A DNA stretch of 64,000 nt. It comes from Stutzerimonas degradans. GTDB lineage: Bacteria > Pseudomonadota > Gammaproteobacteria > Pseudomonadales > Pseudomonadaceae. Position numbers and translations under genes: made by a program. The notes beneath the pieces were generated by a model. The model was not told the DNA's origin and ran no database searches. It saw nothing but the letters and a program-made list of their open reading frames with translations. Of this stretch, positions 28,298 through 40,400 are shown piece by piece; within the stretch, counting starts at the first letter, position 1, and the number at the start of each line of letters is the position of its first letter. The DNA is taken from the NCBI RefSeq assembly GCF_024448505.1, contig NZ_JAMOHV010000014.1, positions 1 through 64,000 on the forward strand, read 5' to 3'.

Positions 28298-30934
28298 ATG
28301 GCGAAAATCGATGCGCGTCTGCGCGAGAACGTCCACCTGCTCGGCGAGCTGCTTGGCGACACCGTGCGTGAGGAGTTGGGCACTGCGTTTTTCGACAAGA
28401 TCGAACGCATCCGCAAGGGCGCCAAGGCGGCCCGGCGCGGCTCGGCCGAAGGCGCGCAGCAGCTCGCCGAGACGCTGGACAGCCTGGACGAGAGCGAACT
28501 GCTGCCGATGACCCGCGCGTTCAACCAGTTCCTCAACCTCGCCAATATCGCCGAGCAGTACCACGCCGTGCGGCGTCGGCAGGAAGGCGAGCCGGCGCCG
28601 TGCGAAAGCGGCGTGCTGCCCGAACTGCTCGAACGCCTGCAACACGCCGGGCACGCACCCGAGGCGTTGGCGCGGCAGGTCAGCGAACTGGAAATCGAGC
28701 TGGTGCTGACCGCCCACCCGACCGAAGTGTCGCGCCGCACGCTGATCCAGAAGTACGACGCCATCGCCGCGCAGCTGGCCGCCCGCGATCACACCGACCT
28801 GACCACCGCCGAGCAGGCCGGCATTCAGCTGCGCCTGCAGCGGCTGATCGCCGAGATCTGGTACACCGAGGAAATCCGTCGCAACCGCCCGACGCCGGTG
28901 GAGGAAGCCAAGTGGGGCTTCGCCGCCATCGAGCATTCGCTCTGGCAGGCGCTGCCCAACGTGCTGCGCCAGACTGACGCAGCGCTGCGCGCCAGCACCG
29001 GGCGGCCACTGCCGCTGGACGCCGCGCCGATTCGCTTCGCCTCCTGGATGGGTGGCGACCGCGATGGCAATCCGAACGTCACCGCACCGGTGAGCCGGGA
29101 AGTGCTGCTGCTGGCACGCGCGATGGCCGCCGACCTCTACCTGCGCGATGTCGAGGCGCTGATCACCGCGCTGTCGATGCAGACGGCCAGCGACGAGCTG
29201 CTGAGCCAGTCCGGCGATACCTCGGAACCCTATCGCGTGTTGCTCAAGCGCCTGCGCGAGCGTTTGCAGGCGACGCGTGACTGGGCAAGCACGGCGCTGG
29301 AACACGACCAAGCCGCGCCGCCAGCGGTGCTGCAGGACGTCGCCGAACTGCGCGCGCCGCTGGAGCTGTGCTACCGCTCGCTGCACGCCTGTGGCATGGG
29401 CGTGATCGCCGATGGCGCGCTGCTCGACTGCCTGCGCCGGGTGTCGGCGTTCGGCCTGCATCTGGTGCGCCTGGACATTCGCCAGGATGCCGCCCGGCAT
29501 GCCGCGGCGCTCGCCGAGATCACCGAGTACCTCGGCCTGGGGCGCTACGACCAGTGGGATGAAACGCAGCGCCTGGACTTTCTGCAGCAGGAGCTGGACA
29601 ACCGTCGGCCGCTGCTCTCGGTGCATTTCCGGCCGTCGCCGGACACTGCCGAGGTGCTGGCCACCTGCGCAGTAATCGCCGCGGCTCCGGCGGCGTCGCT
29701 CGGCTCCTACGTCATCTCCATGGCCCATGGCGCATCCGACGTGCTGGCGGTGCAACTGCTGCTCAAGGAGTCCGGCCTGCAGCGGGCCATGCGCGTGGTA
29801 CCGCTGTTCGAGACGCTGGAGGATCTGGACAACGCGGCGCCGGCCATCGACCGCCTGCTGAGCCTGCCGGGCTATCGCAGCCGGTTGCAGGGGCCGCAGG
29901 AGGTAATGATCGGCTATTCCGATTCGGCCAAGGATGCCGGCACCACTGCCGCCGCGTGGGCTCAGTACCGCGCGCAGGAAAGTCTGGTGGAAGTTTGTCG
30001 TGCCCACGGCGTCGAGCTGCTGCTGTTCCACGGCCGCGGCGGTACGGTCGGCCGCGGGGGTGGCCCGGCGCATGCGGCGATCCTCTCGCAGCCGCCGGGT
30101 TCGGTTTCCGGGCGTTTCCGCACCACCGAGCAGGGCGAGATGATCCGCTTCAAGTTCGGGCTGCCGGATATCGCCGAGCAGAACCTCAACCTCTATCTGG
30201 CCGCCGTGCTCGAAGCGACGCTGCTGCCGCCGCCGATGCCCGAGCCGGGCTGGCGCGAGCTGATGGACCGGCTGGCCGCCGACGGCGTGGCGGCCTATCG
30301 CAGCGTGGTGCGCGACCACCCGCAGTTCGTTGCCTATTTCCGCCAGGCGACGCCCGAACTGGAGCTGGGTCGCCTGCCGCTGGGCAGCCGGCCGGCCAAG
30401 CGTCGCGAAGGCGGCGTCGAGAGCCTGCGGGCGATTCCGTGGATTTTCGCCTGGACCCAGACGCGGCTCATGCTGCCGGCCTGGCTCGGCTGGGAGGCGG
30501 CGCTCGATGGTGCGCTGGCGCGCGGCGAGGGCGAGCAGCTGGCGCAGATGCGCGCACGCTGGCCGTTCTTCAGCACCCGTATCGACATGCTGGAGATGGT
30601 GCTGGCGAAGACCGACGCCGACATCGCCGAACGTTACGACGAGCGTCTGGTCGAGCCGCAGTTGCTCGCCCTCGGCACAGATTTACGTGACCGATTGTCG
30701 CAGGTGGTGGCCGCCGTCAAGCGGCTGACCGGTCAGTCCGAGCTGCTGGCGCACAGCCCGCAGACCCAGGAGGCCTTCAGTCTGCGCAACACCTATCTGG
30801 ACCCGCTGCACCTGATGCAGATCGAGCTGCTGGCGCGCTCACGACAGCAGCAGAATCCGCCGGAAAGCCCTCTGGAACAGGCTCTGCTGGTCAGTGTCGC
30901 GGGCATCGCCGCAGGCCTGCGCAATACCGGCTGA
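28298..30934 (+). CDS. ppc: phosphoenolpyruvate carboxylase
   Basis: Ppc carboxylates phosphoenolpyruvate to oxaloacetate, refilling the citric acid cycle. The 878-residue protein has the catalytic His in [10 protein letters not shown] near residue 140, the substrate loop [15 protein letters not shown] near 575, and the conserved C-terminal RNTG ending (aspartate-inhibition site). The ATG at 28298 follows CAGGAGA; the longer open frame upstream is non-coding. Confidence 0.97.
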   Translation: MAKIDARLRENVHLLGELLGDTVREELGTAFFDKIERIRKGAKAARRGSAEGAQQLAETLDSLDESELLPMTRAFNQFLNLANIAEQYHAVRRRQEGEPAPCESGVLPELLERLQHAGHAPEALARQVSELEIELVLTAHPTEVSRRTLIQKYDAIAAQLAARDHTDLTTAEQAGIQLRLQRLIAEIWYTEEIRRNRPTPVEEAKWGFAAIEHSLWQALPNVLRQTDAALRASTGRPLPLDAAPIRFASWMGGDRDGNPNVTAPVSREVLLLARAMAADLYLRDVEALITALSMQTASDELLSQSGDTSEPYRVLLKRLRERLQATRDWASTALEHDQAAPPAVLQDVAELRAPLELCYRSLHACGMGVIADGALLDCLRRVSAFGLHLVRLDIRQDAARHAAALAEITEYLGLGRYDQWDETQRLDFLQQELDNRRPLLSVHFRPSPDTAEVLATCAVIAAAPAASLGSYVISMAHGASDVLAVQLLLKESGLQRAMRVVPLFETLEDLDNAAPAIDRLLSLPGYRSRLQGPQEVMIGYSDSAKDAGTTAAAWAQYRAQESLVEVCRAHGVELLLFHGRGGTVGRGGGPAHAAILSQPPGSVSGRFRTTEQGEMIRFKFGLPDIAEQNLNLYLAAVLEATLLPPPMPEPGWRELMDRLAADGVAAYRSVVRDHPQFVAYFRQATPELELGRLPLGSRPAKRREGGVESLRAIPWIFAWTQTRLMLPAWLGWEAALDGALARGEGEQLAQMRARWPFFSTRIDMLEMVLAKTDADIAERYDERLVEPQLLALGTDLRDRLSQVVAAVKRLTGQSELLAHSPQTQEAFSLRNTYLDPLHLMQIELLARSRQQQNPPESPLEQALLVSVAGIAAGLRNTG

Positions 30935-31111
30935 GCCTGGCTTAAGGGGCGTCACGTAGTTCGTCGAACGGCCTTTTCAGGCTGTTCGGCATGCCCGGTG
31001 CTGGCTCATTCGGCACGCGGGATGGCGCGCGGGGGGATATCTTGTGCCCTCCCGGTGTGCTGTGTATCGTGTTCCACCTTTTGTCGCATGGCGGCAAACC
31101 AGAATTTTTGA

Positions 31112-31828
<717 letters not shown>

Positions 31829-31854
31829 GCGCCGTATCACCACGCTGGCTGATG

Positions 31855-31886
31855 AAAGGCTCGTATCGCAGATACGGGCCTTTTTC
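31855..31886 (+). terminator. terminator after adk
   Basis: Arms AAAGGCTCGTATC (31855-31867) and GATACGGGCCTTT (31871-31883) pair with one mismatch around a 3-base loop and are followed by TTTT. Confidence 0.88.
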
Positions 31887-31991
31887 ATTTTCGAGGGCAT
31901 GGCCGCGAGTCGGCGCGTCTGTCCGCGCCCGCAACCCGGCCCGCCGAATAGGCTAGAATCGGCGCCTTTTTGATCGACCGGAACCGCCACG

Positions 31992-32669
31992 ATGACCACT
32001 CTGCTGGCCCTGGATACTGCCACCGAAGCCTGCTCTGTCGCCCTGCTGCATGATGGCCGGGTGCTGAGTCACTACGAGGTCATTCCGCGCCTGCACGCCC
32101 AGCGCATTCTGCCGATGATCCAGACCCTGCTCGCCGAGGCTGGCATCGCGTTGTCGGCGCTGGATGCCATCGCTTTCGGTCGCGGTCCGGGCGCCTTCAC
32201 TGGGGTACGCATTGCGGTCGGCGTGGTGCAGGGCCTGGCATTCGCGCTGGAGCGACCGGTGCTGCCGGTTTCCACCCTGGCGACCATTGCCCAGCGCGCC
32301 TGGCGTGAACACGGCGCCACGCAGGTGGCGGCAGCCATCGACGCACGGATGGATGAGGTCTACTGGGGCTGCTACCGCGAGCATGCGGGCGAGATGCAGC
32401 TGTGCGGTAGCGAGGCCGTGCTGCCGCCGGAACAGGCCGGGTTGCCGCGCGATGCGGCCGGCCCGTGGTTTGGCGCGGGCACCGGCTGGGGCTACGCCGC
32501 GCGCATTCCCGTCGCGGTGGGCCACATGGATGCACAGCTGTTGCCGCATGCCGAAGATCTGCTGCGGTTGGCGACATTCGCCTGGCAGCGCGGCGAGGCG
32601 GTCGAGGCCGACCAGGCGCAACCGGTCTACCTGCGCGACAACGTGGCGACGCCCAAAGCTGGCGTCTGA
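31992..32669 (+). CDS. tsaB: tRNA threonylcarbamoyladenosine biosynthesis protein TsaB
   Basis: TsaB partners TsaD in making the t6A modification on tRNAs that read ANN codons. The 225-residue protein has the ASKHA-like N-terminus LLALDTATEACSVAL and the GRGPGAFTGVRIA motif near residue 63. Gene order adk-tsaB is typical of Pseudomonas. Confidence 0.93.
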   Translation: MTTLLALDTATEACSVALLHDGRVLSHYEVIPRLHAQRILPMIQTLLAEAGIALSALDAIAFGRGPGAFTGVRIAVGVVQGLAFALERPVLPVSTLATIAQRAWREHGATQVAAAIDARMDEVYWGCYREHAGEMQLCGSEAVLPPEQAGLPRDAAGPWFGAGTGWGYAARIPVAVGHMDAQLLPHAEDLLRLATFAWQRGEAVEADQAQPVYLRDNVATPKAGV

Positions 32670-32704
32670 TGGCGGTCCGGCTGGCACGCGTGCCGGGCAT
32701 TGCC

Positions 32705-32742
32705 AAAGCCCCGGCCGGTCGCTAGAGTCGGCCGGCTTTCTT
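32705..32742 (+). terminator. terminator after tsaB
   Basis: AAAGCC-CCGGCCG and CGGCCGG-CTTT pair with a small bulge around a loop (GTCGCTAGAGT), followed by CTTTC. It precedes the next short gene by 13 bases. Confidence 0.7.
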
Positions 32743-32754
32743 TCAGGTTGAATC

Positions 32755-33102
32755 ATGCGCGTCAACGGTCTCTCCCCGTCTCCATACCCTCTGGATCGTA
32801 CTGTCCGTCCTGGCAGTGCGCCGGTGCCGTATCGCGACAGCCAGCGCGCCGCCGAGCGCCCGCGCGCGATCGACGTCAGCCCGGCCAGCGAGCATTTTCA
32901 GCAGCGCACCGGCCGCGCGCAGCAGAGCACCAGTGAGTCCGTCGCCCTCGAGAACTACCGGCCGATCCGCTACAGCGAGGCGCAGGCCGAACGTCCGCTG
33001 TCCAGTCGCGTCGCCCAGGCGCTGGCCAGCTACACCAGCACCGCGAGTTTTCGCAGCGATCCTGATGCCGCCGAAGTGCTCGGCCTCGATCTCTACGCCT
33101 GA
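32755..33102 (+). CDS. conserved hypothetical protein, mostly disordered
   Basis: I cannot assign a function to this 115-residue protein. It is rich in Arg, Ser, Pro and Gln, without hydrophobic segments, and likely unstructured until a more ordered C-terminal stretch (SSRVAQALASY to the end). The next gene starts 15 bases downstream, so the two may be an operon. Confidence 0.65.
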   Translation: MRVNGLSPSPYPLDRTVRPGSAPVPYRDSQRAAERPRAIDVSPASEHFQQRTGRAQQSTSESVALENYRPIRYSEAQAERPLSSRVAQALASYTSTASFRSDPDAAEVLGLDLYA

Positions 33103-33117
33103 GGCCGGCCGGCCCCG

Positions 33118-33975
33118 GTGAGCATTCCCTATTTCCTCGGTTGTCCGTCCTGGAGCGAAAGCGCCTGGCTGGGCTCGTTGTATCCGCCGGGAACACCTCC
33201 CGCGCAATTTCTTGCGCAGTACTGTTCGGTGTTCAACAGCGTCGAGGGTAATACCACGCTGTATGCCTGGCCGGCGGAGCAGACGATCCGCCGCTGGGCG
33301 CTGCAGATGCCCGAGGACTTTCGCTTCTGCGCCAAGCTGCCGCGGGAGATCAGCCAGGCCGACGATTTGCGCGCGGCGCTGGAGCTGGCGCAGTCGTTCA
33401 AAACGCTGCTGGCGCCGCTCGGGCGGCGGGTCACGCCGTTCTGGCTGCAGCTGCCGGCCAGTTTCGGGCCGGCACGGCTCGCCGAGCTGGCGACGCTGAT
33501 CGAGGATTTCGCCGCGCCGTTGGCGGTGGAAGTGCGCCACCCGGCGTTCTTCGACAAGGGCGCGGGCGAGCGCGCGCTGAATCGCCTGCTGCGCGATCAC
33601 GCCGTGGAACGCATCTGTCTGGATGCGCGGGCACTGTTCAGCTGCCGCTCGCGCGAGCCGGCGCTGCTGCACGCGCAGAGCAAGAAGCCGCGGGTGCCGG
33701 TGCGGCCGGCCGCGTTCAGCGCATCGCCGCAGCTGCGCTTCATCGGCCATCCGCAGCTGGAGGCCAACGACGTCTTCATGCAGCCGTGGCTGGAACGGGT
33801 CGCTGCCTGGATCGAGGCCGGCAAGACGCCACACGTCTACCTGCATACACCGGACAATCACCGCGCACCGGAGCTGGCGTTGCGCTTTCACGCGCAGCTG
33901 CGCGAGCGCCTGCCAGGGCTGCCGGCCTTGCGTCCGCTGTATCGCGCGCCACAGCTATCGCTGCTGGACGAATAG
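33118..33975 (+). CDS. DUF72 (YecE-like) family protein
   Basis: This 285-residue TIM-barrel-like protein matches DUF72: GCPSWSESAW near the start, a FNSVEGNTTLY stretch, and FRFCAKLPREI. Function is unknown for the family. The GTG start at 33118 directly follows the previous gene. It lacks a signal peptide. Confidence 0.85.
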   Translation: MSIPYFLGCPSWSESAWLGSLYPPGTPPAQFLAQYCSVFNSVEGNTTLYAWPAEQTIRRWALQMPEDFRFCAKLPREISQADDLRAALELAQSFKTLLAPLGRRVTPFWLQLPASFGPARLAELATLIEDFAAPLAVEVRHPAFFDKGAGERALNRLLRDHAVERICLDARALFSCRSREPALLHAQSKKPRVPVRPAAFSASPQLRFIGHPQLEANDVFMQPWLERVAAWIEAGKTPHVYLHTPDNHRAPELALRFHAQLRERLPGLPALRPLYRAPQLSLLDE

Positions 33976-34037
33976 CGGCGTCGTACTTTCACTGAAAATT
34001 GCACTCAACTTCGGGTCGCGTCCGTTGCCTGATAGGC

Positions 34038-34730
34038 ATGACCTTCGGCCGAATTCTGCTTCTCGTACTGGTGCTGCTGGCCGCTCTGGCATTCGCCGTT
34101 CGCCAGCAGTGGATAGAGGCTCCGCCGTCCTGGAATCCCTGGGCGCCGCTGGATGTGCGCGAACCGCCGAACCTGCTGACTCCGTTCAAGCTGCGTCGCT
34201 TGCAGGATGACCGTGCGCTGTGCGAACAGGCGCTGACGAGTGCGCCGCTGCGTTATGTCGCAGTGCCCGACACGACGCCGGAGCCGGGCTGTCCGGTGGC
34301 AAACAGCGTGCGCGTGCGGGGCTCTGCGGTGCGTTTCACTGGCCCGTTTCTGGCAACCTGCCCGTTGGCGGCGGCCTATGCACTGTTCGAGCTGCACGGC
34401 CTGCAGCCGGCGGCACAGCGCGTGTTCGGCCAGCCGGTGGTACGTGTCGAGCATTTCGGCAGCTTCGCCTGTCGCAACATTGCCCGCAGCAACCGACGCA
34501 GCCAGCATGCCAGCGCCAATGCGCTGGACCTCGCCGGCTTCGGCTTGCGGGACGGTACGCGCATCACCGTGGCGCGCGATTGGGCAGGCGAGGGCGACAA
34601 GGCGCGTTTCCTGCGCGAAGTGCGCGATGCGGCCTGTGAGGTGTTCAACGTCACACTGGGGCCGCAGTACAACGCGGCGCACCATGACCACTTCCACGTC
34701 GACATGGGTGGTTTCGGTATGTGTCGCTGA
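34038..34730 (+). CDS. extensin-like domain protein, membrane-anchored
   Basis: This 230-residue protein has an N-terminal hydrophobic segment (residues 5-21) that anchors or exports it, followed by the extensin-like C-terminal domain: RHVxHFGSF-type region ([10 protein letters not shown]), a [14 protein letters not shown] motif and a final [11 protein letters not shown]. This family has the His/Asp arrangement of LAS-type metallopeptidases that cut peptidoglycan, so a cell-wall role is plausible. The ATG at 34038 is taken rather than a TTG 39 bases earlier. Confidence 0.85.
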   Translation: MTFGRILLLVLVLLAALAFAVRQQWIEAPPSWNPWAPLDVREPPNLLTPFKLRRLQDDRALCEQALTSAPLRYVAVPDTTPEPGCPVANSVRVRGSAVRFTGPFLATCPLAAAYALFELHGLQPAAQRVFGQPVVRVEHFGSFACRNIARSNRRSQHASANALDLAGFGLRDGTRITVARDWAGEGDKARFLREVRDAACEVFNVTLGPQYNAAHHDHFHVDMGGFGMCR

Positions 34731-34803
34731 GCCGTCAGCATGGGCGCCTCGCCGACGCTCTGGCACAATGCGCCGCCTTTCCGTATCGCCCAGCGAGTCC
34801 GCC

Positions 34804-35577
34804 ATGTCTGATCATCCCCGTGTTCGTGTCGAACCGCTCGTGCCCTCGTTTGCGGCGGCGGCGCATGACTGGGCCCTCCGTCTGGGCCTGCCGGAGCACG
34901 ACGAGGCTGCCGGGTTCGCCCTGCAGCTCGGTGAGACGGGATTGCAATTGCAGGTGCTCGAAGCCCAGGCGCCCGGCCCGGTGCGGGTGGATTTCGTCGA
35001 GGGCGCGGCGGCGCATCGCCGGCAGTTCGGCGGCGGCAGTGGGCAGATGATCGCTAAGGCGGTCGGCGTGCAGCCGGGCGTGCGACCGCGCGTGCTGGAT
35101 GCGACCGCGGGCCTTGGGCGCGATGCCTTCGTGCTGGCGACACTGGGTTGCACGGTGGAACTGATCGAACGCCAGCCGCTGATTGCCGCGCTGCTTGAGG
35201 ATGGCCTCGCGCGCGCCGCGCAGGACGGCGAAGTCGCGCCGATCGCTGCGCGGATGACCCTGCGCCAGGGCAATGCCATCGAGCTGATGCAGCAGTGGGC
35301 GGGCGAGCCGCCGCAGGTCATCTATCTCGATCCGATGTTCCCGCATCGCGACAAGAGTGCGCTGGTGAAGAAAGAGATGCGCCTGTTCCGCCCCTTCGTC
35401 GGCGACGATCTCGATGCTCCGGCGCTGTTGGCGGCCGCGCTGGAACTGGCCAGCCACCGGGTGGTGGTCAAGCGCCCGCGCAAGGCGCCGATCATTGACG
35501 GCGCCAAGCCGGGCTACAGCCTGGAAGGCAAGTCCAGCCGCTACGACATCTACCCGAAGAAGAAACTGCAGGGCTGA
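34804..35577 (+). CDS. rsmJ: 16S rRNA (guanine1516-N2)-methyltransferase RsmJ
   Basis: RsmJ methylates G1516 of 16S rRNA with S-adenosylmethionine. The 257-residue protein has motif [14 protein letters not shown] and the catalytic-type YLDPMFPHR loop. Its C-terminal [14 protein letters not shown] stretch is typical. The ATG at 34804 is the one consistent with the family length. It ends 3 bases before the convergent TetR gene. Confidence 0.93.
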   Translation: MSDHPRVRVEPLVPSFAAAAHDWALRLGLPEHDEAAGFALQLGETGLQLQVLEAQAPGPVRVDFVEGAAAHRRQFGGGSGQMIAKAVGVQPGVRPRVLDATAGLGRDAFVLATLGCTVELIERQPLIAALLEDGLARAAQDGEVAPIAARMTLRQGNAIELMQQWAGEPPQVIYLDPMFPHRDKSALVKKEMRLFRPFVGDDLDAPALLAAALELASHRVVVKRPRKAPIIDGAKPGYSLEGKSSRYDIYPKKKLQG

Positions 35578-35580
35578 GCG

Positions 35581-36222
35581 TCAGCGGCCGTACGCACGCA
35601 GGAACGTCGCGACCACGTCGCGCACATGCGCCTCGTCCGACCCCGCGTCGGCATCGGCGGCTTCGACGTAGCCGATCAGCAGGCGGAAGTGCCGGGCGCC
35701 CTTGATCAGCGAGCAAAAGTGTTCGGCCGCGCGCAGCGGTTCGGCGATCGTCAGCAGACCGCGCGCGTCGACCTCGGCGAACATCCGTTGCAGATCGCTC
35801 AACAGCTGCTGCGGACCGGCGTCGAAGAACATCCGCACCAGCGCCGGATTCTGCGTGGCCATTCCCACCATCACCCGATGCAGGCCGATCGACTCCGGGC
35901 TGTTGACCAGCGCGTTGAAGGCCAGGCCGATGGCCAGCAGCACTGCCTCGATCCGGCAGTCGTCCGCTAGTTGGAACAGGCGGCGCGGCAGCCGGGTTTC
36001 GCAGGTTGCCTTCACGGCCGCGCAGAACAGCGCCTCCTTGTCCTTGAAGTGGCTGTACAGCGTCAGCTTGGAAACGCCGGCCTCGCTGGCGATGGCGTCC
36101 ATGCTGCTGCCCTCGTAACCCTTGGCGAGAAACAGCACCTGCGCCGCGGCGAGAATCGCCTCGCGCTTGGCCGGGTCCTTTGGTCGGCCGGGGCCGGGAG
36201 CGGGGGAATGGCTGTCTATCAT
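35581..36222 (-). CDS. mexL: TetR-family regulator of the adjacent RND pump (MexL-like)
   Basis: This 213-residue regulator has a TetR helix-turn-helix at residues 21-65 (MDAIASEAGVSKLTLYSHFKDK) and a ligand domain. It is divergent from a mexJ/mexK-type pump and follows rsmJ, the arrangement of mexL in P. aeruginosa, where MexL represses mexJK. The symbol rests on synteny and family rather than on sequence comparison. Operator-like repeats lie in the 95-base gap. Confidence 0.82.
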   Translation of the reverse strand: MIDSHSPAPGPGRPKDPAKREAILAAAQVLFLAKGYEGSSMDAIASEAGVSKLTLYSHFKDKEALFCAAVKATCETRLPRRLFQLADDCRIEAVLLAIGLAFNALVNSPESIGLHRVMVGMATQNPALVRMFFDAGPQQLLSDLQRMFAEVDARGLLTIAEPLRAAEHFCSLIKGARHFRLLIGYVEAADADAGSDEAHVRDVVATFLRAYGR

Positions 36223-36260
36223 GATCGCTTTTAATAGTGGACTGGCTGGTTCGCTATTTT

Positions 36261-36282
36261 TACTATACCCGGCAGTTTAGTA
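36261..36282. promoter_or_regulatory. candidate MexL-type operator and pump promoter region
   Basis: In the divergent gap, TACTA (36261-36265) and TAGTA (36278-36282) form an inverted repeat within an AT-rich block that also contains TTTTAATAGT near 36233. These are the only clear dyads between the regulator and pump genes. Confidence 0.5.
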
Positions 36283-36317
36283 TTCCTGCCCGCCTCGTGA
36301 CAGAGGGAGTCTGCATC

Positions 36318-37415
36318 GTGTTCCGACAAGCCATCTCCATCGCCTCCCTGGGGAGCGTTCTGCTGCTGGCCGCCTGCGGCAACGGTGAGCCCGAGCCGCC
36401 ACCGCCGCGCCCGGTGCTGGTGGTGCAGCCGCAGCCGGCCAGCGCGATGCGCGAAAGCTACCCCGGCGAGGTGCATGCGCGCTATGAGCCGGAGCTGGCG
36501 TTCCGCATCGATGGCAAGGTCAGCGAGCGTCTGGTCGAGGCGGGCGACCGTGTGCGCAAGGACCAGCCGCTGGCGCGGCTCGATCCGCAGGACGTGCGCC
36601 TGCAGCTGGACGGCATGCGCGCCCAGGTCACGGCCGCCGAGGCCAACCTGCGGGTCGCCAAGGCGGAGTATGACCGCTACCGGGCGCTGCTCGGTCGTCA
36701 GCTGGTCAGCCAGTCGCAATTCGACAGCGCCGACAATGCCTACCGTTCCGCCGCGGCGCGTCTGCAGCAGGCGCAGGCGCAGTTCGACGTGGCCAGCAAC
36801 CAGGTTGATTACGCGGTGCTGCGCGCCTCGCGCGATGGCGTCATCGCGCGCCGCAGCATCGAGGTCGGCCAGGTGGTGGCCGCCGGTCAGACGGCATTCG
36901 TCCTTGCCGCGGACGGTGAGCGCGAGGTGGCGATCAACCTGCCCGAGCAAGCGCTCGAGCGTTACCGCATCGGCCAGGAAGTCGAGGTCGAACTCTGGTC
37001 GCAACCGGGGCGGCGCTACGCCGGTCAGATTCGCGAGCTGTCGCCGGCGGCCGATCCGAACACCCGGACCTATTCGGCGCGGGTCGCCTTCAGCGATCAG
37101 GATGTCCCGGCGGACCTCGGCCAGAGCGCACTGGTGACCGTGCGCCGCGCAGCGAAGGTGCCGCTGGCCGTGCCGCTGTCGGCGATCAGCGCCGAACGCG
37201 AGCAAGCCTTCGTCTGGCGTGTGCGCAACGACTCGACGCTGCAGCGGGTGGCGGTGCGCACCGGTCCCTATGGCGAGCGGCTGGTGCCGGTGCTGGAAGG
37301 GCTGCAGGCCGATGACTGGATCGTCATGGCCGGGGTGCAGCTGCTCAGCGAAGGGCAGCCGGTACGTCCGGTCGATCGCGACAACCGCCCGGTCGAGCTG
37401 GCCCCGCAGGAGTAG
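36318..37415 (+). CDS. mexJ: RND efflux periplasmic adaptor (MexJ-like)
   Basis: This 365-residue membrane-fusion protein links an inner-membrane RND pump to an outer-membrane channel. It has a lipoprotein-type signal ending LLAAC (Cys20), a biotinyl-lipoyl hairpin (VSERLVEAGDRVRKDQPLARLD), a long alpha-hairpin (residues 90-150), and a second lipoyl half near 180. The GTG at 36318 follows GAGGGAG. It lies 5 bases before the pump gene. There is no outer-membrane factor gene in the cluster, as in mexJK, which borrows OprM or OpmH. Confidence 0.88.
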   Translation: MFRQAISIASLGSVLLLAACGNGEPEPPPPRPVLVVQPQPASAMRESYPGEVHARYEPELAFRIDGKVSERLVEAGDRVRKDQPLARLDPQDVRLQLDGMRAQVTAAEANLRVAKAEYDRYRALLGRQLVSQSQFDSADNAYRSAAARLQQAQAQFDVASNQVDYAVLRASRDGVIARRSIEVGQVVAAGQTAFVLAADGEREVAINLPEQALERYRIGQEVEVELWSQPGRRYAGQIRELSPAADPNTRTYSARVAFSDQDVPADLGQSALVTVRRAAKVPLAVPLSAISAEREQAFVWRVRNDSTLQRVAVRTGPYGERLVPVLEGLQADDWIVMAGVQLLSEGQPVRPVDRDNRPVELAPQE

Positions 37416-37420
37416 CCACG

Positions 37421-40400
37421 ATGCGCTTCAACCTTTCCGCCTGGGCGCTGCACAACCGCCAGGTCGTGGTCTACCTGATGCTGCTGGTCGCCGTCGTCGG
37501 CGTGCTGTCCTACGGCAAGCTGGGGCAGAGCGAAGACCCGCCATTCACTTTCAAGGCGATGGTGATCCAGACGCAGTGGCCGGGCGCCACCGCCGAGGAA
37601 GTGTCGCGCCAGGTTACCGAGCGCATCGAGAAAAAGCTGATGGAGACCGGTGAGTACGAGCGCATCGTGTCGTTCTCGCGCCCCGGCGAATCCAACGTCA
37701 CCTTCATGGCGCGCGACTCGCTGCGCTCCAAGGACATTCCCGAGCTCTGGTACCAGATTCGCAAGAAGATCGGCGATATCCGCCACACCTTGCCGCCGGG
37801 CATTCAGGGTCCGTTCTTCAACGACGAGTTCGGCACCACCTTTGGCAATATCTACGCGCTGACCGGAGAGGGCTTCGACTACGCCGTGCTCAAGGATTAC
37901 GCCGACCGCATCCAGCTGCAGCTGCAGCGGGTCAAGAGCGTCGGCAAGGTCGAGCTGATCGGCCTGCAGGACGAGAAGATCTGGATCGAGCTGTCCAACG
38001 TCAAGCTGGCCACCCTCGGCGTCCCGCTGGAAGCGGTGCATCAGGCGCTGCAGGCGCAGAATGCGGTGAGCGCGGCGGGCTTCGTTGAAACGCCCAGCGA
38101 GCGCGTGCAGCTGCGGGTCAGCGGCAATTTCACCACCGCCGAACAGATTCGCGATTTCCCCATCCGTTTCGAGGGTCGCACCTTCCGTCTTGGCGACGTG
38201 GCTGAGGTTCGCCGCGGTTTCAACGAGCCGCCGGCGCCGCGCATGCGGTTCATGGGCGAGCCGGCGCTGGGGCTGGCGGTGTCGATGAAGGCCGGGGGCG
38301 ACATTCTCATGCTCGGCGAGGCGCTGGAGCAGGAGTTTGCCCGTCTGCAGCAGGAGCTGCCGGTCGGCATGCAGCTACGCAAGGTTTCCGACCAGCCGGC
38401 AGCGGTGAAGGCCGGTGTTGGCGAATTCGTCCGGGTACTGATCGAGGCGCTGGCGATCGTTCTGCTGGTGAGCTTCTTCTCGCTCGGCATGCGCACCGGG
38501 CTGGTGGTGGCGCTGTCGATTCCGCTGGTGCTGGCGATGACCTTCGCCACCATGCATTACCTGGACATCGGCCTGCACAAGATTTCCCTCGGCGCGCTGG
38601 TGTTGGCGCTGGGCCTGCTGGTGGACGACGCGATCATTGCGGTGGAGATGATGGCGATCAAGATGGAGCAGGGCTACGACCGGCTCAAGGCCGCGAGCTT
38701 CGCCTGGACCAGTACGGCGTTCCCGATGCTGACCGGCACGCTGATCACCGCCGCCGGCTTCCTGCCGATCGCCACTGCCAACTCCAGCACCGGCGAATAC
38801 ACCCGCTCGATCTTCCAAGTGGTGACCATCGCGCTGATCGCCTCCTGGATCGCCGCAGTGACCTTCGTGCCGCTGCTTGGCGACAAGCTGTTGCCGGATC
38901 TCGCGGCGCGTGCCGCGCGCAAGCACGGCGGTAGCAGCGGCGGCCACGACCCGTACTCGACGGCCTTTTACCAGCGTGTACGACGCGTGGTGGCGCTGTG
39001 CGTGCGCCGGCGCAAGACGGTGATCGTGCTGACGCTGGCGGCGTTCGTCGCGGCGGTGGCGCTGTTCCGGCTGGTGCCGCAGCAGTTCTTCCCGGCGTCC
39101 GGGCGGCTGGAGCTGATGGTCGACCTCAAGCTGGCTGAGGGCGCGTCGCTGAAGGCCACCGAGGCGGAGGTCCGGCGGCTGGAGGCGATGCTCAAGGATC
39201 GTGCGGGAATCGACAACTACGTGGCCTACGTCGGCACCGGCTCGCCGCGCTTCTACCTGCCGCTCGACCAGCAACTGCCGGCGACCAGTTTTGCCCAGTT
39301 CGTCGTGCTGGCGCAGAGCATCGAGGCGCGCGAGGAGCTGCGCGGCTGGCTGATCGAGCGCCTGCGCGAGGATTTCAGCGCGCTGCGCGGACGGGTGACG
39401 CGGCTGGAGAACGGCCCGCCGGTGGGCTATCCGGTGCAGTTCCGCGTCACCGGCGAACACATCGATGTGGTGCGTGCCCACGCCCGGCAGGTCGCGGCGA
39501 AGGTCGCGGAGAATCCGCACGTCGCCAACGTGCATCTGGACTGGCAGGAGCCGAGCAAGAAGGTGCTGCTCGACGTCGATCAGGACCGCGCCCGCGCGCT
39601 GGGTGTCAGCACCGCCGAGCTGTCGGAATTCCTGCGGCGCACCTTCATCGGCAGCAGCGTCAGCCAGTTCCGCGAGGACAACGAGCTGATCGAGATCCTG
39701 CTGCGTGGCACCGAGCGCGAGCGCCTCGAGCTGTCGATGCTGCCCAGCCTGGCCATTCCCACCGCCAGCGGCCGCAGCGTACCGCTGGCGCAGGTGGCGA
39801 CGCTGGAGTACGGCTTCGAGGAAGGCGTGATCTGGCACCGCAACCGCCTGCCGACGGTCACGGTGCGTGCCGACGTGTATGGCGATCAGCAGCCGGCCTC
39901 GCTGGTGCGGCAGATCGAGCCGACGCTGGCGGACATCCGCGCGCAGTTGCCCAGCGGCTATCTGCTGGAGGTCGGTGGTACCGTCGAGGATTCCGAGCGC
40001 GGGCAGCGTTCGGTGAATGCCGGTCTGCCGCTGTTCGTGCTGGTGGTGGTGACGCTGCTGATGGTGCAGCTCAGGAGCTTCTCGCGCTCGGCGATGGTAT
40101 TCCTCACCGCGCCGCTGGGCATCATCGGCGTCACGCTGTTCCTGTTGCTGTTCCGTCAGCCGTTCGGCTTCGTCGCGATGCTCGGCACCATCGCGCTGTC
40201 GGGGATGATCATGCGCAACTCGGTGATCCTGGTGGATCAGATCGAGCAGGACATCGGTGCCGGCCACGACCGCTTCAACGCAATCATCGACGCCACCGTG
40301 CGGCGCTTCCGGCCGATCGTGCTGACCGCGCTGGCCTCCGTGCTGGCGATGATTCCGCTGTCGCGCAGCATCTTCTTCGGGCCGATGGCGGTGGCGATCA

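Noticed and set aside
28283..30319. Long open frame on the minus strand opposite ppc
   Set aside because: It is a reading-frame shadow of a GC-rich gene. The product is a low-complexity Arg/Gln/His mix with no family likeness, and ppc is intact on the other strand.
33994..34007. 14-base sequence GAAAATTGCACTCA shared with 49427-49440
   Set aside because: Several exact 14-base matches are expected by chance in 64 kb. The flanks differ and the downstream genes are unrelated.
38375..40267. Long minus-strand open frame opposite the mexK-like gene
   Set aside because: Same reason: antisense shadow, His/Gln/Arg-rich composition, no start-site support.
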